DNA of 64,000 bases from Cymodocea nodosa. Its lineage: Eukaryota > Streptophyta > Magnoliopsida > Alismatales > Cymodoceaceae. The stretch covers positions 12,593,501 through 12,657,500 of the forward strand of contig CM072339.1 in assembly GCA_036874045.1 (NCBI GenBank), read 5' to 3'. The notes under the pieces are model-generated. The model was given only the letters and a program-made list of their open reading frames with translations. It made no database searches and was not told where the DNA came from. Shown here one piece after another: positions 46,558-59,855 of the stretch (the first letter of the stretch is position 1; each line of letters opens with the position of its first letter). The translations under genes and the position numbers were made by a program.

Positions 46558-48813
46558 ATGGTCTCCAAGTTCTATAAAGGTCGTGGCAAAGGAAAAGGCA
46601 AAAGCAGAAGAGATGCAAAAGGAAAAGAAATAGAGAATGATAAAGTTCCACGTACTTAGTTCAAGAAAATATTTCAAGTCGACAAAAGGTTAGAAGAACT
46701 TTATAGAGATTACTTCTTTTCTTAGGATATATTAGATGAAGTTACACAAGAACTTCAACATACTGATGCAAGTATTACATACATGGGTATTCGAAGTAAA
46801 TATGATAGAGAATACAGAATGAAATGTGTAGAGATTGCATTTTTGGAACAGTATGCAAAATATTTGGAAAAAGGGGTAGGTTCATCAAATAGAACTCCTC
46901 AAACTCCTATAAACGGTACAAGACTACATGTATTTGAGGAAAAGCATGAATCAGCTATCCCTACTCCTTTATATTCAAAACAAGTAGAATCAAATATTGC
47001 TGTAGACAAAACAAAAATTGATAGTCTTCGAAAGGCCATTGCAATAGAAAGTGCCTTAGAAGAATTAAAGTTGAAAACTTTTATGGAGCAATTTGAAAAG
47101 AAAACAGCAATACTTGAAAAGGAGAAACAGAAATGTTATAGAAGAAGGAAAGTCAGAAAAATTATGTCTAAGGAAACAAAGTCTTTTGAAAAAGGAAAAT
47201 TAGATGAAAATTTATTTCCAAAGGATAATGTATGTCTAGACATTGTACCTTTTTGTGCATCTGATAAACTCATCAGTTCCGAACACACTGAAACTAATGA
47301 AGATAATGAGACTTTATTTTCCCTTGCTAGAAAACTTGAGAAGAAATACAATTCAAATATGAGCTCAAGTTTTTCTATTAGTGCAAGTCCTGATGATGCA
47401 AAAATTGATAAATCAAAGCATCAGGCACCTGACATTGAACAAGTTATTGCAGATATAATTGAGAATGTTGAGGTAGTAACTAGTTCAAAGGCTGAATTGT
47501 TTGGAGTAGCAGATATTGAAATTGTTAAGACTCCAGAAAAGCTAAAAGTTAACCAACCTTCTATAGAATCTATAGAAGCAGAGTCTGAGAATTCACAACA
47601 TGAATTAATGGAAATATCTGTTGAACAAAATGAACAATTACAGATAGATACACCGGCTGTAGAATTTGTAGAAAAATTGTACTCTGAGCATTCTATAGAG
47701 ACTGAACAGATGAATGTTGAGCATATTGACAATGTTCCTAACACTATTGAAGCTGAAGTATCAAGCTTACCTGAGCAGCTTCAAGATAATATTTTCGAAG
47801 AGGAACAACATGACATTGATTTTGAAGAAGAGGTTCCTGAAGATGAATTAAACTCTAAATCACAGCTTCAGGTATCACCTTCTTTGTGTACAATGTTAAA
47901 CATTCAAGGTAATACAATTCATTTTAGATCTGAAGAAGCATTGCAGAAATACAATAATCTGATTATATGTCAGATTCTGCATGCTCGTCCAATAAAATTC
48001 AGAAATTTGATGGACATAAGAGATCTGTTTGAGTTTCAAGGCCTCATTAAATTCTTGCCAGTAGGAACGAAATGGAAGCAATACATAGAGCTTATTGCAG
48101 CTTTTTATAGCAATCTAGTCAAGAATGGAAATTTTCTGAAAACTCAAATAAATGAACAAGAGTTTATATTGTCTCCTGAGTTAATTTTTGAAGTATTAGG
48201 ATTAAAGAATGAAGGTGTTGTTGTTACCAACAGATTTGACATGATAAGACAACTGGAATGGAACATTCAGTCTTTATCAAAAATTCCAGATGTATATTCT
48301 GAAATGAGATTAATGGAAAATCTGAATGTAGAGGCAAGGTTTATTGCAAATATATTGCATGCAAATTTATTTCAGAGAGTTGGAAACAATATGGAAGTCA
48401 GCAGAAGTTGTTTATATGCAACTTATAGCTTGCTGAATAGAATTCAAATCAATTGGTTTGATGTTTTCACTTCTCAACTACAGCATATGAGTTCAAAGTT
48501 ATTTTATGGTGATGCTATATGTAGACTCATTGCAAGCCAATTGAATTTATCCGACTAGCCCTCTAAAACTAAAGGCATGAGAGCATTTAGTGTCAAAGAT
48601 TTGCAAAAATTCTAGACCATGCATAAACCTCAACGACAACAACAACCTGATACAGACCATATACAACAACAAAGTTTTTCAGTTCAAGTAGAATAGCAAA
48701 CCCAGCTACCTCCTGACTTAGATGCAATGCTTAACGACATCAGAAATGATATTAGGCATCTAGGAGATAAAATATGTAATGCTATAAGTGATATACTTAG
48801 GAAGGGTTGCTAA
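46558..48813 (+). pseudogene. Additional ORF of element B
   Basis: The most open copy of the post-pol ORF; a long open stretch runs from about 46783 to 48558. The N-terminus is basic (GRGKGKGKSRRDAKGK). A charged region follows with KYAKYLEKGVGSSNRTPQTP, then an acidic middle with many E and S. The C-terminal half is predicted mostly helical, with ILHARPIKFRNLMDIRDLF, GTKWKQYIELIAAFYSNLVK and RSCLYATYSLLNRIQINWFD. The tail is glutamine-rich. No transmembrane segment, signal peptide or cysteine pattern suggests a surface glycoprotein. A PF20167-like identity is possible but untested. Still broken near its ends. Confidence 0.68.
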
Positions 48814-49313
48814 CTGTTTTTGTTTGTTTCTGAATACAAAATGTAATGTTTGTATTACTTGTTTGATTTGATTAAACAATACATTTTTCTGTAAATGTCT
48901 TCAATTATTATTCTTGTTTACAGAAAGAGTTGTTGTAATTATATCTCTTATATATGTATATATATTCTTTGTAATTATCTTTTTGATTAATGACAAAAAG
49001 GGGGAGAAATATTATAAAAAGATGATTATGATCTTAATTGCATATATATATTATAAAAGGAGATGCTATTTAAATGATTATTGTAATCTGACAGATGATA
49101 ATTAGAAAACTAATACTTATATAATTATTGACATTTGAGAGTTTAGTTCTGAGAGGTAAAATTTACACAGACAATAGGAATAAGCTTAAACGAACTTAAG
49201 TGAACAAACAAGTTTGTTGAATTAAAAGTTAACCCAACGAAGGTGCTTTGTTGAGTTATATATATTTCATAATTGATTTAATATGGTTTTGTCATCATCA
49301 AAAAGGGGGAGAT

Positions 49314-51033
49314 TGTTGAGTATTTTTGTTTTGATGATGTGTGCTGAATGAAAATAATCATATTTGCTCAATTACTATTGCTTGTGAAAAGAAATTAAAA
49401 TCATCAATTAATACAAAAAAAGCTTACTGATATAAATACTTGTCTGTATTGGATCTGAAGTTAATAACTAGTCGTTTCGGTGTATTAATTTCTCATTTAG
49501 CAAAACGTTAAGTTAACGTGTGTTTTTATTGAAAAGCATGATATGTTTTAATGTTATATCTTCTGTATCATGAATAGTGCACGTTTCGACAACTCGTTAA
49601 GTTAGAGTTTTGTTTGTATAGAGGTCACGTGAGAACTCGTTAAGTTAGAGGCTTAAAGGTTAAAATAGGTCACGTGATAACTCGTTAAGTTAGTGAGTAA
49701 AAGAAGAGACGAACTCGTTAAGTTAGTGTTATACACGTGGTGAAATTATAAGTTACGAATGTTGTATTGTCTCACGTGAGGTGCACATGTTTAACTCGTT
49801 AAGTTAACATAACTAAACGCGTTGAGTTGCTATATTGAACACTAAGGCAACGCGTTAGGTTAGCGTTATAAACTTAAGTTGTTATTTTTGCACGTGCTAA
49901 AATTCTTATTATAAAAACATTTGTTTATTACTGGTTCGTTGAGTTATCATAAAACAACGGAGATAGTTCGTTGAGTTATCATAACACAACGGAGATGGTT
50001 CGTTGAATTAGCATAACACCACGAACTTAGTTCGTTGAGTTAGCTACAGTACTTGTCATGTGAAATGACACATGAGGAACTCGTTAAGTTAGAAACGTTA
50101 AGTTATATATATACTTGTGTTACTCGTTTAGTTAACATTAAAGTAACGACTTCTTACTACACTAAGGAAAAACTTTTGGACGGGAAAGTTTATTTTGCAG
50201 GAAATTTTTCAGACATCCAGGACTGATGATTAAAGAAAATTCGAAATATAAACGTGGGTTAGAACGTGTGTGTTTCGATGAAGGAAAAAGAAAAGACGTG
50301 GAGAAGTGGAAAACTGGTGGTGGTTAAACGTGAAGGATATGCATGAAATGAAGATACAGTATAAAAGGCATAGAATTCTCGTTGATCAATTTATCCTTGC
50401 ACACAAAACGAAAAATCTTTTCAAGGATCAAACCATCCTTGCACACCAAAAGAAAAATCTTTTCAAGAATCAAACCATCCCTGCACATCAAAAGAAAAAT
50501 CTTTTTTAGGGATCAAAAACACCTTATCGGGGAAAATCTCTCAAGTGGAAGAAAGTTCAATGAAGCATAAAAAGGTAAGATTTTCGTCACTGAAGATTTG
50601 AAGTATCAGAAGAAAGCAAATTCAGTGAAGCATAAAAAGGTTAGATTTTCGTCAATAAAGATTTGAAGTATCAAAAGAAAGCAAATTCGGTGAAGCATGA
50701 AAAGACAAGATATTCGTCACTAAAGAATTGCTGAAGAAGTAAAAGAAGAAGAAGAAAGATTTCAAACAGGGAGAAAAGTTTTAAATTCCGCAAATTAGTT
50801 TTCTATGTTTGTAGTTATGAAATTGTTAAGATGATACATGGAATCGAAATATAATTGCATCTACAATTTCTGAGGAGAATTGAATTGTATATTGTAATTG
50901 AAACCTTGAATAAAAATGATTTTATGAAAACAATGTCTCGACTTGTTTTTGACTTTTAAAGTTTCAATTATATTTCAGAAAATATTAAAAATACACAATT
51001 CACCCCCCTCTTGTGTAGCCATACGATCATACA
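49314..51033 (+). repeat. 3' LTR of element B (1720 bp)
   Basis: It starts TGTTGAG after the AAAAAGGGGGAGAT tract (49300-49313) and ends CATACA. It has a TATAAAAG box (50360-50367), three units of the 42-bp repeat against two in the 5' LTR, and an extra GTTCGTTGAGTTATCATAA unit around 49967-49995. These length differences explain most of the 75-base size difference between the LTRs. Confidence 0.9.
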
Positions 51034-51089
51034 ATTGGACTTTAATAAAATCCTTAGGGGTGTAGCTAACCTTTCTTTAAAAGAGAACG
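51034..51089. other. 56-bp spacer between elements B and D
   Basis: Unassigned sequence between the end of B and the start of D. It may be a leftover of the pre-insertion target. No motif was recognised. Confidence 0.6.
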
Positions 51090-52703
51090 TGTTGAGTATT
51101 TTTGTTTTGATGATGTGTGTTGAATGAAAATAATCATATTTGCTCAATTACTATTGCTTGTGAAAAGAAATTAAAATCATCAATTAATACAGAAAAAGCT
51201 TTCTGATATAAATACTTGTCTGTATTGGATCTGAAGTTAATAACTAGTCGTTTCGTTGCATTAATTTCTCATTTAGCTAAACGTTAGGTTAAGGTGTGTT
51301 TTTATTGAAAAGCATGATATGTTTTAATGTTATATCTTCTGTATCATGAACAATGCACGTTTAAGACAACTCGTTAAGTTAGAGTTTTGTTTGTATAGAG
51401 GTCACGTGAGAACTCGTTAAGTTAGAGGCTTAAAGGTTAAAATAGGTCACGTGATAACTCGTTAAGTTAGTGAGTAAAAGAAGAGACAAACTTGTTAAGT
51501 TAGTGTTATACACGTGGTAAAATTATAAGTTACGAATGTTGTATTGTATCACGTGAGGTGCACATGTTTAACTCGTTAAGTTAACATAACTAAACGCATT
51601 GAGTTGCTATATTGAACACTAAGGCAACGCGTTAGGTTAGCGTAATAAACTTAAGTTGTTATTTTTGCATGTGGTAAAATTCTTATTATAAAAACATTTG
51701 TTTATTATTGATTCGTTGAGTTATCATAATACAACGGAAATGGTTTGTTGAGTTATCATAACACAACGGAGATGGTTCGTTGAGATAGCATAACACCACA
51801 GACTTAGTTCGTTGAGTTAGCTACAATACTTGTCACGTGAAATGGCACATGAGGAACTCGTTAAGTTAGAAACGTTAAGTTATATATATAGTTGTGTTAC
51901 TCGTTTAGTTAACATTAAAGTAACGACTTCTTATTACACTGATGAAAAACTTTTGGACGAGAAAGTTTATTTTGCAGGAAATTTTTTAGGGATCCAAGAC
52001 TGATGATTAAAGGAAATTCGAAATATAAACGTGGGTTAGAACGTGTGTGTTTCGATGAAGGAAAAAGAAAAGACGTGGAGAAGTGGAAAATTGGTAGTGG
52101 TTAAACATGAAGGATATGCATGAAATGAAGATATAGTATAAAAGGCATAGAATTCTCATTGATCAATTTATCCTTGCACACAAAACGAAAAATCTTTTCA
52201 AGGATCAAACCATCCCTTCACACCAAAAGAAAAATCTTTTTCAGGGATCAAAAACACCTTCTCGGGAAAAATCTCTCAACTGGAAGAAAGTTCAGTGAAG
52301 CATAAAAAGGTAAGATTTTTGTCACTGAAGATTTGAAGTATTAGAAGAAAGCAAATTCGGTGAAGCATGAAAAGACAAGATATTCGTCACTGAAGAATTG
52401 CTAAAGAAGAAAAAGAAGAAGAAGAAAGATCTCAAACAGGGAGAAAAGTTTTAAATTCCGCAAATTAGTTTTATCTCTTTGTAGTTATGAAATTGTTTAG
52501 ATGATACATGGTATCGAAATATAATTGCATCTACAATTTCTGAGGAGAATTGAATTGTATATTGTAATTGAAACCTTGAATAAAAATGATTTTATGAAAA
52601 CAATGTCTCGACTTGTTTTTAAGTTTCAAAGTTTCAATTATATTTCAGAAAATATTAAAAATACACAATTCACCCCCCTCTTGTGTAGCCATACGATCCT
52701 ACA
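51090..52703 (+). repeat. 5' LTR of element D (1614 bp)
   Basis: It begins TGTTGAGTATTTTTG and ends CCTACA before TGGTATCAGAGC. The TATAAAAG box is at 52137-52144. It carries the CACGTG cluster, paired GTTGAGTTATCATAA words and two 42-bp units, like the other members of the family. Confidence 0.9.
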
Positions 52704-52903
52704 AGTGGTATCAGAGCTTTGTGAATAATCTTTGATATAAAATCGATACCAACTTATTTAATATCATTGCTTATTCTACCTTCCTTGTTTTTAAACGGAA
52801 ATTAATATCTAAGCATACGCTTAACTCTATTGATTTAAGGCTCAAGTTGTTTTAAAGTTTTTAGACTGTTTAAAATCAAACAGGTTGAAAAATCTAAGGT
52901 AAA

Positions 52904-55160
52904 ATGGCTACTGGAAATGGTAATTTTTCTTTATATGAAGGCCAAAATCTTAATCGTCCTCCTTTATTTGATGGAATACATTTTGAATATTGGAAATATA
53001 GGATGACTGTTTTTCTTCAAAGTATAGATCATAAATTGTGGTTCATGATTTCTAAACCATATACTCCGTTAACTACTCGTTATAATACTTGGACAATTAC
53101 TAAAAAGAAAATGAAACTCTGAATGCTAAGGGCTTAAATATTTTATTTTGTGCATTGAGTTATGAATAGTTCAGAAAAGTGTCGGCATATAAATCTACTT
53201 ATGAGGTGTGGCATGCATTAGAAGTTTCACATGAAGGTACTTCTCAAGTTAAAGAGATGAAAATAAACATGTTGATTCATAAGTATGAACTCTTTAAGAT
53301 GCATGAAGACGAAAATATTTCTGAGATGTTTTCCAGATTTCTTGATATCATAAACTCTTTAAAATGTTTAGGAAAGAATTTTGAACAGAAGGATTTGGTG
53401 AGGAAAATTCTCAGATCCCTAAGTTCTAAATGGTCTCAAAAAGTAACATCAATTGAGGAATCACGAGATTTAAATGTTTATACTATGAATGAACTTATAG
53501 GAAATTTAACAGCTTATGAAGTTCAATTAAATGAATCACTGAGTCACAACAAAGTAAAAATGAAGAAAGAAATAGTCTTCGAAATTAATTCAAATTCTGA
53601 TATATCTACTGATTCTTACGAGGATTTAATTTTACTGACTAGGAAATTCAAGAAAGCATGGAAAGCTAGGAAACAACAAAGGAACAAAAATGATAAACCC
53701 TCAATGTCAAAATCATTAAATAACAAGAATTTTTCATCCAGAAAGTATGTATGTTACAACTGTAAGAAACCTAGACATCTTTCTCCAGATTGTCCTATGA
53801 GGAAAAATGAAAAGCAAAGTAGGACAAATCAGAAGAAGACGGCTCAGAAAACTCAGAAAAAATTTTACAAGAAAAAGGCTTTGAAGGTCACTTGGGATGA
53901 CACGTCTGAAGAGTCTGAATCTAAGGAATCAGCATCAAAATCTTCACATTCAGAAGGAGAACAAAAGTTAGAAGACGTTGCTCATGTGTGCTTCATGGCA
54001 AATGAGTCTGAGGTAACATCTGATCCTGAAAATCATTCAGATTTCAACTTTGATGGATTATTATGTGCTTATCATGCATTATTACAAAACTTAAAGTATG
54101 TAAACTGGAAAATAAGAATATTAGAAAATCTTCATCCATTATGGAAGAAGAAAATTGTTTCCTATCTACTACTTTAGAAAAGTTTAAATGTGATAATGAA
54201 AATCATGCTAGAGATTTGCAAAAATTTAGATTTAATGAAAGTATCTTGCATGAACAAATACAGAATATAAATGCTAAAAAATTAAAGATAGAATCTGAAA
54301 ATGAAATGTTGAGAAACAATATAAATGAACTTGAATTAGAGATAGATAAATTAAAACTGAGAGAGCAAGATTTAAATTCTACCATTGAGAAATGGAATTT
54401 AAGTTAAACTAAGTTAGACAAACTAACTAGTATCCCTACGGTGTCTTATAAATTTGGCTTAGGATTTGATTATCCTGAATATCCTGAATCTCAAGCCAAT
54501 AAATGATTTATTAGTTGCAGTTCAAGTAAATCTAACACTAAAATTCCTTTTATTATGAAACAAGATAATAAATATGTAGAAGTAGGTACTTCAAGGGATG
54601 AATCATGCAGTAATAATATAAATCAATGTGATTTGTCAAATTGTACTTCTAACATGACTATAAATGTTTCTAAAAATCTTGTTTCTTGTTTTGGAAATTT
54701 AGTTTCTAATGTTTCTAAAATTTCAGACAATTGTAGTAAACTGAAAATTCAGAAACCTAAGCATGTAATTCAATACACTGGTATTAGAACAATTACTCAT
54801 TCTGCATGTGATAAAACAAAAAATTCTTGTGCAGAAAAAGATTTTGTATGTACGGAAAATTTTAATAGAAGTACAAAATCTTGGTATGAGCTTACTAAAA
54901 TGTATAAGCTTGACCAAAATAAATTAACAACTGATAAAAATATGTTTGGTCTTGATTATACTACATCTGAAAACAAAAAAAATGATTGCAAAAGCAATAA
55001 TGCTATATGTGAGTATGAAGCTAATGATAAATCAATAGTACTTACAACTAATAAGAATATAAATGATAATGTTAAACTATTTTTAAAGAAAAAGAAGAAA
55101 TATGCGTTTAATGAACTTGGTCCTCAACAACGTTGCGTACCAAGAAAAAGTTTTTCTTAA
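52904..55160 (+). pseudogene. gag: gag remnant of element D
   Basis: It opens MATGNGNFSLYEGQNLNRPP. The UBN2-type capsid region includes YEVWHALEVSHEGTSQVKE and SLSSKWSQKVTSIEESRDLN. The zinc knuckle CYNCKKPRHLSPDC (53752-53793) fits CX2CX4HX4C. It is followed by a lysine-rich stretch, an acidic serine-rich stretch and a coiled coil (about 54080-54390) with alternating E, N and K. The C-terminal part resembles that of A and B. Broken in a few places. Confidence 0.87.
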
Positions 55161-55187
55161 TTTGTTGTAGGAGGAAACAACATCAAA

Positions 55188-58100
55188 ATGGATCTTGGAT
55201 ATGGAGCGTCAAGTCACATGACCGGACAAAAAAGTCTACTACAAAATTTTACAAATACCATGAAAGGAAGTGTAGCATTGGGAAACAAAAGCAAAGATAA
55301 AATCATAGGTATGGGCAATGTTCAAATAACTCCTACTTGTGTTATTTCGAATGTACTATATGTAGAAAACCTAGGATTTAATTTGCTGAGTGTCATAAAA
55401 CTAACTCAAAATGGATATTATGTAGTGTTTGAAGATAATGTATGCAAAATAATTGATAAAAATACAGATGAAATTAAGTTTATTGCTAAAAGAAAAGGTT
55501 TTGTATGTATTTTATCTTTACCTTTTGGTGCAGTTGATTTAAATTCATGTTTGCTAGCTGAAACTAGTGATGCATATCTATGGCATAAAAGGATTGGGCA
55601 TATAAATATGAAACTGTTACATAAACTATCTAGAAAACATTTAGTGAGAGGTTTACCAAAGATTAAATACTCAAAGAACATTATGTGTGATGCATGTGAG
55701 TTAGGTAAACTTCACAAAAACTCTTTTGAATCCAAAACTGATATTTCAAGCAATAGAGTCTTAGAACTTATACATATGGATCTATTTGGACCAACAAGAA
55801 TCATGAGTCTTGATGGTAAACGATATGTATTTGTTTTAGTAGATGACTTCTCTAGATACACTTGGGTATATTTTCTAGCATCTAAGACAGAAGTTTTTGA
55901 AAAATATAAAATGTTTTGCAATTTTGTTCAAAATGAGCAAAGTGTCTCTATTCAAAAACTTAGGAGTGATCTTGGAATTAAATTTGATAATGATCAAATG
56001 GATAACTATTGTAATGAGCATGGCATTGATCACAGATTTTCTTTTCCAAGAGCACCGTGTCAAAATGGTGTTGTTGAGAGAAAGAATAGATCACTTCAAG
56101 AAATGGCCAGAACTATGTTGAATGAACATAAGTTACATCAAAATCTTTGGACTAAAATAGTAAATACAGCTTGTTATGTTATTAACAGAAGTCATTTAAG
56201 ACCTCATGTTAATAAAACTCCTTTTGAAATTATGTTTAATAGGGTTCCAAAAATTTCCTATATGAAACCATTTAGCTGCAAGTGTTTTATTCTTAATACT
56301 AAGGATAAAAGGGATAAATTTCAAGCCAAATCGGATGAAGGAATTTTTGTAGGCTACTCTACTAGAAGTAAAGCCTATAGAGTATATAACAAGACCTCTA
56401 GGACTATTGAAGAAACCCTCCATGTAAGCTTCAATGAAAATTCTCTTAGAGAATCTCAATCTAAAGTTGATAATGATGATATGATCAATTTTCCAAGTGA
56501 GTTAGAGATCAATAGAGAGATTGATGATTTATCTGAGAAAATCAAAAATATGAACTTAAATGATCAAACTAATGATGAAAGTGATGGACTTTCAGATGTT
56601 GATGAGAATATTGAGGAAAATCAGAGAAATTGGCGTTATTCTTCATCACATCTCATTACTCAAGTCATTGGTAATATTAATGAGGGAGTTAAAACTAGAG
56701 CTTCAGTAAATTTAAATAGTATGTGTATGTTTGTTTCTTTGGTAGAACCAAGGAATATACAAGAAGCATTATCTGATGAAAATTGGATAGTGGCAATGCA
56801 AGAAAAACTAAATCAATTCATCAGAAATGATGTATGGGAATTAGTTTCTCCTCCAGAAAATCAATCCATAATAGGTACAAAGTGGATCTTTAGAAACAAA
56901 ACTAACGATACTGGTCAAATTATAAGGAATAAAGCTAGATTAGTTGCACAAAGGTATACACAGGTAGAAGGATTAGATTATGATGAAACATTTGCTCATG
57001 TGGCTAGGTTAGAAAGTATTAGAATGTTATTGGCCTATGCTTGTTATATGGATTTTAAATTATATGAAATGGATGTAAAGAGTGCATTTCTAAATGGTTT
57101 AATTAATGAAGAAGTCTATGTAAAACAACCACCTGGATTTGAAGATATTAAAAATCCTGACTTTGTGCATAAATTGAAGAAAGCCTTATATGGTTTGAAG
57201 GAAGCACCTAGATCATGGTATGAAAGATTGTCTACTTTTTTAATAGAAAAATGCTATATCATGGGAAAAGTAGATCATACTCTATTTATTAAGAGAGATG
57301 GTAAATATCAGATTGTTGTTCAAATATACGTGGATGATATAATCTTTGGAGCAACCTCTGATAAGTTGATAGAAATATTCTATGAAGAGATGACTAATCA
57401 ATTTGAAATGAGTATGATAGGAGAACTTTCATATTTTCTAGGACTTCAAATTAAGCAAATGGATAAAGGTATATTTTTAAATCAGGAAAAATATGCAGAT
57501 GAAATGCTTAAGAAATTAAATTTTAATGATACAAGGATTCGAGGAACTCCTATGAGTACTACTTTAAAGTTAGATATTGATGACATAGGAAAATCTATAG
57601 ATCAAAGAAAATACAGAAGTATGACTGGTTCTTTACTTTATTTGACTGCTAGTAGACCTGATATTATGTTTGCTGTGTGTGTTTGTGCTAGATTTCAATC
57701 TAATCCTAAGGAATCACACTTAATTGCAGTTAAAAGAATATTTAGATATATACAAGGAACTAAAAATTTCGAATTGTATTATTCTAAGGATAATTCAATA
57801 GATCTTATAGGATATACTGATGCTGATTATGCAAGATCTAAATCTGATAGAAAGAGTACCAGTGGCACATGTCAATTATTGGGAAATAATTTGGTGTCAT
57901 GCTTTAGTAAAAAGCAAAATTGTGTAGCACTTTCTACTACAGAAGCTGAATATGTTGCTGCTGCACTGTGTTGCACTCAGATTCTGTGGATAAGGCAAAC
58001 TTTAGAAGATTTTGGATTATCTTATGATACAACTGAGTTTTATTGTGACAGTAGTTCTGCAATAAATCTTTCCAAAAATCCTGTATTACATTCAAGAGCA

Positions 58101-58277
58101 AAGCATATAGAGGTTAGACATCATTTTCTAAGAGATAACGTAATTAAAGGAAAAATTAAATTAGAATTTGTGTCTAGTAAAAATCAATTAGCTGATATAT
58201 TTACAAAACCTCTAGACGAAAATACATCATGCAACATTAGATTAAATTTAGGTATTTGTAGGCTATGTGATGTGTAA
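55188..58277 (+). CDS. pol: pol of element D: integrase, RT and RNase H in one long open frame
   Basis: A 1029-residue open frame covers most of copia pol. The protease region is at the start. The pre-integrase zinc region has HKRIGHINMKLLHKLSRKHL and CDACELGKLH. The integrase core has HMDLFGPTR, VDDFSRYTWVYF and APCQNGVVERKNRSLQEM. RT has GTKWIFRNKTND, YEMDVKSAFLNGLINEEVYV and YVDD (57327-57338). RNase H has GYTDADYARSKSDRKSTSG, TTEAEYVAAALCC, FYCDSSSAINLSKNPVLHS and LADIFTKPLDENTSC. The last residues ICRLCDV are shared with A and B. It is a retrotransposon gene, not a host gene, and the element as a whole is not intact. Confidence 0.9.
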   Translation: MDLGYGASSHMTGQKSLLQNFTNTMKGSVALGNKSKDKIIGMGNVQITPTCVISNVLYVENLGFNLLSVIKLTQNGYYVVFEDNVCKIIDKNTDEIKFIAKRKGFVCILSLPFGAVDLNSCLLAETSDAYLWHKRIGHINMKLLHKLSRKHLVRGLPKIKYSKNIMCDACELGKLHKNSFESKTDISSNRVLELIHMDLFGPTRIMSLDGKRYVFVLVDDFSRYTWVYFLASKTEVFEKYKMFCNFVQNEQSVSIQKLRSDLGIKFDNDQMDNYCNEHGIDHRFSFPRAPCQNGVVERKNRSLQEMARTMLNEHKLHQNLWTKIVNTACYVINRSHLRPHVNKTPFEIMFNRVPKISYMKPFSCKCFILNTKDKRDKFQAKSDEGIFVGYSTRSKAYRVYNKTSRTIEETLHVSFNENSLRESQSKVDNDDMINFPSELEINREIDDLSEKIKNMNLNDQTNDESDGLSDVDENIEENQRNWRYSSSHLITQVIGNINEGVKTRASVNLNSMCMFVSLVEPRNIQEALSDENWIVAMQEKLNQFIRNDVWELVSPPENQSIIGTKWIFRNKTNDTGQIIRNKARLVAQRYTQVEGLDYDETFAHVARLESIRMLLAYACYMDFKLYEMDVKSAFLNGLINEEVYVKQPPGFEDIKNPDFVHKLKKALYGLKEAPRSWYERLSTFLIEKCYIMGKVDHTLFIKRDGKYQIVVQIYVDDIIFGATSDKLIEIFYEEMTNQFEMSMIGELSYFLGLQIKQMDKGIFLNQEKYADEMLKKLNFNDTRIRGTPMSTTLKLDIDDIGKSIDQRKYRSMTGSLLYLTASRPDIMFAVCVCARFQSNPKESHLIAVKRIFRYIQGTKNFELYYSKDNSIDLIGYTDADYARSKSDRKSTSGTCQLLGNNLVSCFSKKQNCVALSTTEAEYVAAALCCTQILWIRQTLEDFGLSYDTTEFYCDSSSAINLSKNPVLHSRAKHIEVRHHFLRDNVIKGKIKLEFVSSKNQLADIFTKPLDENTSCNIRLNLGICRLCDV

Positions 58278-59855
58278 AATGCTTAAACTCCACATAAAAA
58301 GATAAATATTATTGATGATGTTGTTCACCTCATAGATATTATATACTTATTATAAATATCTAAAGTAATATCTAAACTGTTGCTTAAGATACTATGTATT
58401 TATTGTAAAATTATAGTAGTATCTTTTTGATTTTAAGTAGTTTATCAATTTTAATAGTTTTTACGATTTTAAGTGGAAGTGTAAATGAAAAACATTAAAT
58501 ACTTCTGACATTCTGAAATTTTGGTTAAATGTTTTCTTTTAATCAAGGAAAATGCATATGACCATGCATAAATTTGACTTAATTGATAAAACTTGTAGAA
58601 TAAGTTATATGTAACTCATCTTAAACTGTTAATCAAAAGTATAAGCTTATTGAAACTGATTCATATTCTCAGTACAATCATAGAAGTAAAAATTGTATGA
58701 GATTTGTGTTTTATTGCATCTGTATTAATGGAGTACATATATACTATGCTTAAAATGAAAAGTGCTTACAAAGTGAAAATCTTTGAGAGTTTATTGATCA
58801 GTTTGATCACGAGTCTTTTGTATTTGAGCAGATAGGTATGTAAGGATTGTCGTCCTGGAAAAGGATTCTTTAAATCTGGCAACCTAAGGTCCTGATCAGA
58901 TCTGGGATTGTTGACTGAAAGCTCATTACACGGGTACATTAGAAAGCTCTTGTATGATTCAAGCTTTTCAAACTAACTTTTAAAGAAAATTATCAATATT
59001 TACTGTTTTGAAAAGAAAAAGTTGTTTCATTAATTACAGATATCTTGGAATCGCATATAGTTTATTCCAATATGACTATTGATTTATTGAATCAACATTA
59101 GTACTTTTGAAAACGTTATTTGTGATACATTCTTTTATTCTCCTTGAATTAATCGAATTGAGTTCAAAGTTGTGTTTTGATTCATATACAGTAGGAATTG
59201 ATGCTGGAAATCATTTTTGATGATGTCAGGATAACAGATGTCTCTAAAAAGAAAATGTAAAAGTATAGTTATACTTAACATCTATTGTCACTACAAGTAT
59301 ATTTTGTATTTTGATTGACTATATTTGAAGTATATTTGTAGGGGGAGCATTAACAATGTCGAAAACAGATTAATATAATTTAGAATACAAATCTTAGTTA
59401 ATCTGAATTAATGTCCTCTTAAAATCTTGATGAAATAATTTAAAAAGACAAATAAACTATTTTAGATTCAAAGTTCAAATAGTTTACAATGTTCTCAAGA
59501 TAATGTTAAGTTTAGCATGTGTGTTGTTTTCGGAACGTTTCAGTTGGAAGCATCTGAAAATTGTTTTAAGTGTACTAACTAGACGTTATATTAGATAAGG
59601 TAACGTGTAAAGCTGCCTCTAGATAGCGTTTTACTCGTTAGGTTAGTTAACTCAACGTGTTATACTTGAATATTTCGGGTACTTTGATTGAATAAGTTTT
59701 ATTCAATATTTATTTTATTTCTAAACCCGACCTCTCTTCACGTTGAGTTATACGCCTAAAAACCCTATTTAAACACTTATTACACGGGCACTTAGGTTAT
59801 TTGTAAACTTTGTCAAGAAAATCTTTCCCGCTTGTTGTTGTTACAACCTGCGACG
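58278..59855 (+). other. Conserved non-coding spacer of element D
   Basis: 1.58 kb, the counterpart of the A and B spacers. It has a purine tract TAGGGGGAG (59339-59347), a hairpin with loop GTT (59687-59707) and TATTTAAA (59766-59773). No gene is seen. Confidence 0.6.

Larger units (their letters stand above)
37747..51033 (+). mobile_element. Sirevirus-type Ty1/copia element B
   Basis: Parts: 5' LTR (37747-39391), primer site (39394-39405), gag (39592 to about 41849), pol (about 41865-44968), spacer, additional ORF (46558-48813), serial purine tracts and 3' LTR (49314-51033). The flanks ATTAG (37742-37746) and ATTGG (51034-51038) match at 4 of 5 bases. About 15 differences in the first 300 LTR bases suggest roughly 5% divergence. 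It is the most complete copy in part order but is broken in several places. Confidence 0.9.
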